DNA from: Alphaproteobacteria bacterium
GTDB taxonomy: Bacteria; Pseudomonadota; Alphaproteobacteria; ATCC43930; CGMCC-115725
DNA length: 5,742 nucleotides
Direction of reading: 5' to 3'
Assembly: GCA_028866355.1 (NCBI GenBank)
Contig: JAGWIH010000160.1
Coordinates: 1 to 5,742, forward strand
The notes under the pieces were generated by a model, which did not search any database, was not told where the DNA came from, and saw only the letters and a list, made by a program, of their open reading frames with translations. A program made the position numbers and the translations under genes. Of this stretch, positions 1 to 5,742 are shown one piece after another (the first letter of the stretch is position 1; every line of letters starts with the position of its first letter).

Positions 1-1019
1 CGCAACAGCACGAGGCGGCGCTCGACAAGCTCGATCGCAGGCTGGCGGACCTGACCGCGAAAGAACAGGCCGAGGCGGCCGAGCTTCAAGGCAACCGGCG
101 CACCGAAGCTCGCGTGCTGACGGCGTTGGTGCAACTGGCGCGCGACCCGCCGACTGCGCTGGCGTTGGCGCCGATGCCACCGATCGATGCCGTGCGCGGC
201 GGCTTGCTGCTCGGCCGCGCCGTGCCGCCGCTGGCGGCGCGCGCTCAGGCGTTGGGCACCGCCATCGCCCAGTTGGAAACGGTCCGAGCGCAAATCGTCG
301 CAGCCGAGGCCGAGCATCGCACCGAAGGCGAGAGCCTCGCCCGCGACCAGGCGCAGATCGCCGCGCTCATTGCCCGCAAGCAAACCTTGCAGCAGCAAAC
401 CCAGGCCGGGCTGGATCAGAATAGCCGTCAGCAAGCCGCCTTGGCGGCGAAGGCCGGCAGCCTGCGCGACCTGATTGCGCGGCTCGAAGCCGGCCGCCGT
501 GCCGCCGAACAACGCGCCGCATCGCGTACGACCGGCGGTGCGACCGCGCCGCTGGCTGTGACCGCCGCAACGCCGACCCGCCCGCCGTCCGGCGCACCGT
601 CCGGCATCCGCCCGATCGCCCAAGCGAAAGGACGTTTGGCGGTGCCGACGACCGGATTGTTGATTTCACGGTTTGGTGAAGCACAACCCGGCGGCATGAC
701 CACGAAGGGGCTGACTTTCGAGACGCGGCCTGGCGCGCAGGTGGTCGCCCCATTCGACGGCCGGGTGGTTTACGCCGGGCTGTTCAAAGGTTATGGCCGA
801 ATATTGATCATCGATCACGGCGGCGGCTATTATTCTGTCCTGGCTGGGCTCGATCATATCGAGCAAAGTGTCGGGCAATGGCTCGTGGCAGGCGAGCCGA
901 TAGGGGTCATGCCGCAAACGGGTCCTCGACCCCATCTCTACCTCGAGCTTCGCGATAACGGGCAATCGATCAACCCATTGCCGTGGTTGGCGATCCACGA
1001 TGAAAAGGTAAATGGATGA
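1..1019 (+). CDS. envC: EnvC-type murein hydrolase activator, degenerate M23/LytM domain (5' end missing)
   Basis: The frame is open from base 3 to the TGA at 1017-1019, giving 338 visible residues. The start and export signal lie outside the window; the GTG at 114 is internal, because coiled-coil coding continues upstream of it. In order there are an Ala/Glu/Gln-rich coiled coil (about residues 1-35), a Pro/Ala-rich hydrophobic stretch, a second long coiled coil (about 85-170), a Pro/Ala/Thr linker (about 175-212) and a C-terminal LytM domain (about 215-330) ending in NPLPWL. The usual M23 zinc and catalytic residues are largely lost: the HxGxD-type site reads TKGLT, the usual YaHL site reads LAGL, and the HLHFE site reads HLYLE. 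By family knowledge, EnvC-like proteins are periplasmic, non-enzymatic activators of N-acetylmuramyl-L-alanine amidases in cell separation. That role is inferred here. It is translationally coupled to ctpA. A DipM-like or other LytM factor is the alternative. Confidence 0.88.
   Translation, partial: QQHEAALDKLDRRLADLTAKEQAEAAELQGNRRTEARVLTALVQLARDPPTALALAPMPPIDAVRGGLLLGRAVPPLAARAQALGTAIAQLETVRAQIVAAEAEHRTEGESLARDQAQIAALIARKQTLQQQTQAGLDQNSRQQAALAAKAGSLRDLIARLEAGRRAAEQRAASRTTGGATAPLAVTAATPTRPPSGAPSGIRPIAQAKGRLAVPTTGLLISRFGEAQPGGMTTKGLTFETRPGAQVVAPFDGRVVYAGLFKGYGRILIIDHGGGYYSVLAGLDHIEQSVGQWLVAGEPIGVMPQTGPRPHLYLELRDNGQSINPLPWLAIHDEKVNG
1005..1008 (+). promoter_or_regulatory. Weak ribosome binding site for ctpA
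   Basis: AAGG lies 7 bases before the ATG at 1016, inside the last codons of the EnvC-type gene. A second in-frame ATG follows at 1019, so either Met could be used. Because the start overlaps the upstream stop (ATGA, 1016-1019), translational coupling probably matters more than this weak site. Confidence 0.4.
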
Positions 1020-2389
1020 TGCGCTTCCGTCATATAGCGGCTTCGGCTGCGATCCTCGTCTGGCTGCTGGCTCCGGCGGCGCAATCGGCTGACGCGCCCC
1101 CGACATCGGCGCCGAAGCACGATGCCGACACCTATCGCGAGCTCGATCTGTTCGGCGAGGTGTTCGAGCGCGTCCGTGCCGACTATGTCGACAAGGTCTC
1201 GGACGAGCAGCTGATCGAGGCTGCGATCAACGGCATGTTGTCCTCGCTCGACCCGCATTCGAGCTATATGAACGCCAAGGACTTCGCCGAGATGCAGGTG
1301 CAGGTCCAGGGTGAATTCGGCGGCCTCGGTATCGAAGTGACAATGGAAGATGGTCTGGTGAAGGTCGTGTCGCCGATCGACGGCACACCCGCGGCCAAGG
1401 CCGGCCTCAAGCCCGGCGATCTGATCGTCGCCATCGACGGCCAACCGGTTTCCGGCATGAGCCTCAATGACGCCGTCACAAAGATGCGCGGTCCCATCGG
1501 CAGCGAGATCAAGCTGATCATCCGGCGCGGCGCGCAGCCGCCCTTCACCGTCGCGATCAAGCGCGCTGTCGTCAAGGTTCAATCCGTCCGTTCGCAGCTC
1601 ATCGATAACGATATCGGCTATATCCGCATCAGCAGCTTTAACGAGCAGGCCGACAGCGGCGTGCACGCAGCGATAAAATCGCTGATGGACAAGTCGCATA
1701 ACAAGCTCGCGGGAATCGTGCTCGATCTGCGCAACAACCCCGGCGGCCTACTTGACCAAGCGGTTGCCGTCGCCAACGACTTCATTCCGCAGGGCGAGAT
1801 CGTGTCGACCCGCGGCCGGCACCCTGACGATGCCCAGCGCTTCGATGCCAAGCCCGGCAATGACATCAGCAAGGGGTTGCCGATGGTGGTGCTAATCAAT
1901 GGCGGCTCGGCTTCGGCGTCGGAAATCGTCGCCGGTGCGCTCAAGGACCATCACCGCGCCGTTCTGCTCGGCATGCGCAGCTTCGGCAAGGGCTCGGTCC
2001 AAACCATCATCCAGTTGCCGGGTCATGGTGCGATGCGGCTGACGACGGCGCGCTATTACACGCCGTCCGGCCGCTCGATCCAGGCTACCGGCATCGAGCC
2101 CGATATTGTCGTCGAGCCGGCCAAGATCGAAAAGATCGCGACCGGCCCGGCGCTGCACGAGGCCGACCTCAAAGGTGCGCTCAAGAACACCGACCAAGAG
2201 GCTGCGAAACCCCCGGCGACAAAGCCTGCGGCGACGCCGAATAAAAACGCGACGCCGCCAGCCAACGAAGACGGCGACGAATCGGCGACCTTCGGTAGCG
2301 CCAACGATTATCAGCTTGCCCGCGCCGTCGACATGCTGCGCGGCCTAGCGTTATTCGGACCGAAGCATCCGACGAAGGCGGCGCACTGA
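1016..2389 (+). CDS. ctpA: Carboxy-terminal processing protease CtpA, S41 family
   Basis: The product is a 457-residue periplasmic serine protease that cleaves proteins near the C terminus. An N-terminal signal peptide is visible: basic MMRFRH, a hydrophobic core to about residue 20, and likely cleavage near AAQS-A (residue 24). An N-terminal helical region holds the family motif SLDPHSSYM (77-85). A PDZ domain spans about 100-182 and contains GLGIEV and KAGLKPGDLI. The S41 core follows. The Ser-Lys-Gln residues can be placed by the SASASE and FGKGSVQ motifs: Ser300, Lys325 and Gln329, with the 25-residue Ser-Lys spacing typical of Prc/CtpA proteases. The RYYTPSGRSIQ and GIEPDI motifs (346-364) close the core. 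A low-complexity Ala/Pro/Lys/Asn tail (about 395-420) precedes a short helix. Length suits alphaproteobacterial CtpA. All catalytic residues are present, so the enzyme should be active. Its substrates cannot be read from sequence. Pairing with an EnvC-type gene suggests envelope or cell-wall work. Confidence 0.95.
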   Translation: MMRFRHIAASAAILVWLLAPAAQSADAPPTSAPKHDADTYRELDLFGEVFERVRADYVDKVSDEQLIEAAINGMLSSLDPHSSYMNAKDFAEMQVQVQGEFGGLGIEVTMEDGLVKVVSPIDGTPAAKAGLKPGDLIVAIDGQPVSGMSLNDAVTKMRGPIGSEIKLIIRRGAQPPFTVAIKRAVVKVQSVRSQLIDNDIGYIRISSFNEQADSGVHAAIKSLMDKSHNKLAGIVLDLRNNPGGLLDQAVAVANDFIPQGEIVSTRGRHPDDAQRFDAKPGNDISKGLPMVVLINGGSASASEIVAGALKDHHRAVLLGMRSFGKGSVQTIIQLPGHGAMRLTTARYYTPSGRSIQATGIEPDIVVEPAKIEKIATGPALHEADLKGALKNTDQEAAKPPATKPAATPNKNATPPANEDGDESATFGSANDYQLARAVDMLRGLALFGPKHPTKAAH

Positions 2390-2408
2390 CGCCGGCGCGT
2401 AGCGCGGC

Positions 2409-2888
2409 ATGAGGAGCGCCAAGCCGCCCGCCGGCTATCGCCGCGGCGTCGGCGTCATGTTGATCGACAACGAACGCCGGATCTTCGTCGGACGCCGCCT
2501 GGGCACCGGTGACGGCTGGCAGATGCCGCAAGGCGGCATCGATGGCGCCGAGACGCCCGTCGTCGCGGCCTATCGCGAACTCAAGGAAGAAGTCGGCACG
2601 AATAAGGCCACGATCGTCGCCGAAAGCGCGCATTGGCTCAGCTATGACTTCCCGGCGGCCCTGCGCCCGTCGATCTGGGGCGGGCGCTATGCCGGCCAGA
2701 CGCAGAAATGGTTCGTGATGCGCTTCACCGGCACCGACGTCGATATTCGCCTCGACGCCCACTTGCCCGAGTTCGACGCCTGGAAGTGGATCCTGCCGGA
2801 CGAATTGCCGGCCATCGCCATCGATTTTAAGCAAACGCTCTATCGCGCGCTGCTCGAGGAATTCGCGCCGGTCCTCGCGAGCGGCTAG
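2409..2888 (+). CDS. rppH: RNA 5'-pyrophosphohydrolase RppH (Nudix hydrolase)
   Basis: The 159-residue cytoplasmic enzyme removes pyrophosphate from 5'-triphosphorylated mRNA, which opens the message to RNase E-dependent decay. The Nudix box GX5EX7REUXEEXGU runs from G42 to T64, with E48, R56, E57, E60 and E61 all present; the last position is Thr rather than a bulky aliphatic residue. RppH-specific features separate it from generic Nudix proteins: GYRRGVG at the N terminus, WQMPQGG (37-43), GQTQKWFVMRF (96-106) and EFDAWKWILP (121-130) followed by an FKQTLYRALLEEF-type C-terminal helix. The ATG at 2409 is the only usable start: an in-frame TAG lies at 2400-2402, and the next in-frame ATG (2457) would remove the conserved GYRRGVG. 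No Shine-Dalgarno sequence precedes the start. It lies 19 bases after ctpA and may depend on ctpA translation. Its stop overlaps the stop of the convergent ferritin-like gene. Confidence 0.95.
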   Translation: MRSAKPPAGYRRGVGVMLIDNERRIFVGRRLGTGDGWQMPQGGIDGAETPVVAAYRELKEEVGTNKATIVAESAHWLSYDFPAALRPSIWGGRYAGQTQKWFVMRFTGTDVDIRLDAHLPEFDAWKWILPDELPAIAIDFKQTLYRALLEEFAPVLASG

Positions 2889-3685
2889 GCAGCGGCGCGG
2901 CGGCGCAACGCCCGCCACGCGATGTCGGCCGTCAGAAGATTGAGCCGGCCATGCGGCTTCAAGCCGACCGCCTTGAAGGTCATCGCCACCACACGTTCGA
3001 CATGATGCGGCCGGTAGACGCGTGCCGCCGCCGAAAGGTACGCGCGATGGGCACGCCGGCGGTCGTAAACCGCACCGGGCGCTTCATTGGCGACGAAATA
3101 CGCATAGGACAGCTCGTCGTCTTCGGACTCGCGAATCCGTCCGAGCGCGACGCCCAGACGGCGCCAGCGGCCCAACCGCTCGCGCGCCAGATAGCGGTTC
3201 ATGTGGGTGTAGAACAACTTGTAATGCCGCAGCTCATCGGCGGCGATGCGGTGACAGATCGCGCGTAGCAATGGCTCCTGCGTCACCTCGGCGAGTGCCG
3301 TGTAATAGCTGCTGGTGCCGGTTTCGACGATACAGCGCGCGACAAGCTCGCCAACGCGCGAGCCGCGAATCGAACGTTCGGCATCGAGATCGACACGGAA
3401 TCCGGCGGAAAAGCGCGCGCACGCGGCGGCATGGTCGAACGAGGGATCGGCGAGCGTCGACCAGCGGCCGAGCGCGGCACCGTGCTGGACCTCTTCACGG
3501 CCCCAAATGCGGGCAGCATCCTGAAATTCGGCGTCGTCGGCAAAAACGTTGCACAGATAGCGCGTGTAATCGGCGCCGTTCTGCTCCACGAGGCTTGCCG
3601 CCTTGGCAAGGCGCAGGATCGACGGCTCGACCTTCGCCGGATCGAACCGATCCCACGGAATATCGTTCAGCGTCCAATGACTCAC
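2885..3685 (-). CDS. Ferritin-like diiron protein of unknown function
   Basis: The predicted protein has 266 residues from the GTG at 3685-3683. A TTG six bases upstream (3691) would add two residues, but it is only one base from the AGGAG at 3697-3693, whereas GTG is seven bases away, so GTG is preferred. The protein looks all-helical, with the carboxylate/His pattern of a ferritin-like four-helix diiron fold: E34 in a LVEQNGADY helix, E65xxH68 in REEVQH, E121 in CIVETGTSSYY and E151xxH154 in ADELRHYK. The two ExxH motifs and spacing recall rubrerythrin/ferritin and the acyl-ACP desaturase (FA_desaturase_2) group. I recognise a family annotated only as 'ferritin-like domain-containing' in alphaproteobacteria; its substrate is not known to me. 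The C terminus is Arg/Ala-rich. No signal peptide or membrane segment is evident, so it is probably cytoplasmic. It follows atpC on the same strand. Iron or oxygen chemistry is inferred from the ligand pattern only. Confidence 0.85.
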   Translation of the reverse strand: MSHWTLNDIPWDRFDPAKVEPSILRLAKAASLVEQNGADYTRYLCNVFADDAEFQDAARIWGREEVQHGAALGRWSTLADPSFDHAAACARFSAGFRVDLDAERSIRGSRVGELVARCIVETGTSSYYTALAEVTQEPLLRAICHRIAADELRHYKLFYTHMNRYLARERLGRWRRLGVALGRIRESEDDELSYAYFVANEAPGAVYDRRRAHRAYLSAAARVYRPHHVERVVAMTFKAVGLKPHGRLNLLTADIAWRALRRRAAA

Positions 3686-3706
3686 GGGCAAGCTCCTCGC
3701 CCGTGA
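3682..3706 (-). promoter_or_regulatory. Hairpin covering the RBS and start codon of the ferritin-like gene
   Basis: On the minus strand the outer arms are TCACGGGC and GCCCGTGA, a perfect 8-base inverted repeat. The inner bases can continue pairing (one G-U, one A-U, one G-C) and leave a 3-base loop, for about 11 pairs in 25 bases. The 3' arm contains the GTG start codon, and the inner stem and loop contain the AGGAG. No T-rich tract follows, so it is not a standard intrinsic terminator. It could block translation in transcripts that include both arms, or act as a DNA operator. The structure is read directly; its function is inferred. Confidence 0.55.
3693..3697 (-). promoter_or_regulatory. 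Ribosome binding site of the ferritin-like gene, deciding the GTG start
   Basis: On the minus strand the bases read AGGAG (GAGGAG with the preceding G at 3698), a strong Shine-Dalgarno match. Seven bases separate it from the GTG at 3685, good spacing; the TTG at 3691 would be only one base away. The site lies at the top of the hairpin at 3682-3706. Confidence 0.75.
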
Positions 3707-3711
3707 TTATA
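3706..3711 (-). promoter_or_regulatory. Candidate -10 element (TATAAT) for the ferritin-like gene
   Basis: A perfect TATAAT on the minus strand stands in GC-rich DNA between atpC and the ferritin-like gene. With usual geometry, transcription would begin near 3698-3700 and give a leader of only about 13-15 bases before the GTG. No good -35 hexamer is seen at 16-18 bases spacing (the 17-base position reads TAGGCG) and there is no extended -10 TG. It would therefore be a weak or activator-dependent promoter, or a chance match. Confidence 0.4.
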
Positions 3712-3753
3712 ACGTCGTCGCCGGCGCACGCCTATTTCGGTGGAATCGCTGGA

Positions 3754-4212
3754 TCAGTGTGCGGTCGCCCGCAGGGCATCGAGCTTGGCCTGGACCGCAG
3801 CGAGACGGCGCTCGGCGGCACGCAGTTGCGCCAGAGTCTCGTTCTTGTCGTCGCCGGTCGCGCGCGCGGCCTGATCCTTGAGACTGGCGTGGCGGCTTTC
3901 CGCGTCCTTGATCTCGGCTTCAGTCGCGGCGCGATCAATCTCGCCGACCGGCAGCGCCTCGTCGGCGAGCACGGTGCAACGTTCGGCCGTCACTTCGGCA
4001 AAGCCGCCCGAGACGAAAATCCGCTGCGACACGCTGCGCTGGTCGTCGGCATAGACGTCGATGATACCCGGCCGCACCGTCGAGATGAGCAGCGAATGGC
4101 CGGGTAGCACGCCGAAATCGCCCTCGCCGCCCGGCACAACGACCATGGCGACGTCTTCCGAGAGCAGCAGCTTTTCGGGCGAAACCAGCTCGAATTTAAC
4201 CTTATCGACCAT
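3754..4212 (-). CDS. atpC: F1Fo ATP synthase subunit epsilon
   Basis: The 152-residue protein is the epsilon subunit of the F1 central stalk; with gamma it couples rotation to catalysis and can restrain ATP hydrolysis. The N-terminal beta-sandwich (about 1-88) carries the family signature in the GGEGDFGVLPGH stretch (28-39), then a RPGII turn and FVSGGFAEV. A charged, Ala-rich helical hairpin follows (about 92-117 and 124-147) with a GDDK turn. The length is somewhat above the usual 130-140 residues; the excess is in the C-terminal helices. The ATG at 4212 is six bases after the atpD stop. The nearest strong Shine-Dalgarno match, GGAGG at 4231-4227 inside atpD, is 14 bases away, which is long, so coupling to atpD translation is likely. 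The start is supported mainly by family alignment (VDKVKFELVSPEKLL). Confidence 0.96.
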   Translation of the reverse strand: MVDKVKFELVSPEKLLLSEDVAMVVVPGGEGDFGVLPGHSLLISTVRPGIIDVYADDQRSVSQRIFVSGGFAEVTAERCTVLADEALPVGEIDRAATEAEIKDAESRHASLKDQAARATGDDKNETLAQLRAAERRLAAVQAKLDALRATAH

Positions 4213-4218
4213 CCCGCT

Positions 4219-5643
<1,425 letters not shown>

Positions 5644-5650
5644 GATGCTT

Positions 5651-5655
5651 CCCCT
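5651..5655 (-). promoter_or_regulatory. Ribosome binding site of atpD
   Basis: AGGGG on the minus strand lies seven bases before the ATG at 5643. It overlaps the TAG stop codon of atpG (5656-5654), so atpG termination and atpD initiation happen at nearly the same place. Confidence 0.65.
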
Positions 5656-5742
5656 AGAGCGCCTCGGCGCCCGAAATGATCTCGATCAGTTCCTTGGTGA
5701 TGGCGGCCTGACGCGAGCGGTTGTAGGTGATGTTGAGCCGGT
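5654..5742 (-). CDS. atpG: F1Fo ATP synthase subunit gamma, C-terminal end only
   Basis: Only the last 28 residues and the TAG stop (5656-5654) are in the window; the rest lies beyond base 5742. The visible peptide begins RLNITYNRSRQAAITKELI and ends EIISGAEAL. This is the highly conserved C-terminal helix of the gamma subunit, the rotor shaft that sits inside the alpha3-beta3 ring. Position immediately before atpD is the standard operon order. The fragment is short, but the motif (NxxRQAxITxEExEIxxGAxAL-like) is characteristic, so the identification is firm. Confidence 0.95.
   Translation of the reverse strand, partial: RLNITYNRSRQAAITKELIEIISGAEAL

Noticed and set aside
938..1699. Minus-strand open frame of 253 codons opposite ctpA
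   Set aside because: It is antisense to the PDZ and signal-peptide region of ctpA, and its His/Asp/Leu-rich product is a shadow artefact.
2226..2262. Repeated GCGACGCCG units near the end of ctpA
   Set aside because: They encode the Ala/Pro/Thr/Asn low-complexity tail of CtpA; two short copies in GC-rich coding DNA are not a meaningful repeat.
2874..2881. Palindrome CTCGCGAG near the end of rppH
   Set aside because: Eight bases inside coding sequence of high GC, without loop or T tract; expected by chance.
2181..2918. Minus-strand open frame of 245 codons opposite rppH
   Set aside because: It runs antisense through the end of ctpA and all of rppH, with no recognisable motif.
3689..3691. 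TTG as the start of the ferritin-like gene
   Set aside because: Only one base separates it from AGGAG; the GTG six bases downstream has proper seven-base spacing.
3712..3753. Intrinsic terminator after atpC
   Set aside because: Only a short GGCG-TG-CGCC stem and a CGCCGGCG palindrome are present, with no following T tract on the minus strand.
3022..4107. Plus-strand open frame of 361 codons across the ferritin-like gene and atpC
   Set aside because: It covers two well-supported minus-strand genes, and its product is Arg/Ser-rich low-complexity sequence typical of a GC-rich shadow frame.

Overview
This GC-rich window carries ordinary housekeeping genes on both strands. Gene content, gene order and protein sequences point to an alphaproteobacterium, probably Rhodospirillales-like or a neighbouring order. 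That placement rests on remembered gene neighbourhoods and protein style, not on a database search. I see no mobile element, CRISPR array, tRNA, rRNA or other sign of recent transfer. No stretch longer than about 70 bases is left without a gene.

Layout. Bases 1-2888 read rightward. First is the 3' part of an EnvC-type murein hydrolase activator with a degenerate M23/LytM domain. It overlaps by 4 bases (ATGA) the gene for a periplasmic carboxy-terminal processing protease (CtpA, family S41). RNA pyrophosphohydrolase (RppH, Nudix) follows 19 bases later. Bases 2885-5742 read leftward. In transcription order they hold the end of atpG (F1 gamma), atpD (F1 beta), atpC (F1 epsilon) and a ferritin-like diiron protein of unknown role. 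The two blocks converge, and the stop codons of rppH and the ferritin-like gene overlap in the palindrome CTAG at 2885-2888.

Function. The envC-ctpA pair fits cell-envelope remodelling: EnvC-type proteins activate cell-wall amidases, and CtpA-type proteases trim or degrade periplasmic proteins, including cell-wall hydrolases in some bacteria. RppH starts 5'-end-dependent mRNA decay and is not obviously linked to its neighbours. The atp genes encode part of the F1 sector of ATP synthase. The ferritin-like gene sits 68 bases after atpC on the same strand with no visible intrinsic terminator between them.

The most interesting signal is in that 68-base gap. A near-perfect hairpin covers the ribosome binding site and probable GTG start of the ferritin-like gene, directly downstream of a perfect TATAAT hexamer. 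A transcript started from that hexamer would lack most of the 5' arm, whereas read-through from atpC would carry the whole hairpin. I found no convincing new multi-gene system in this window.
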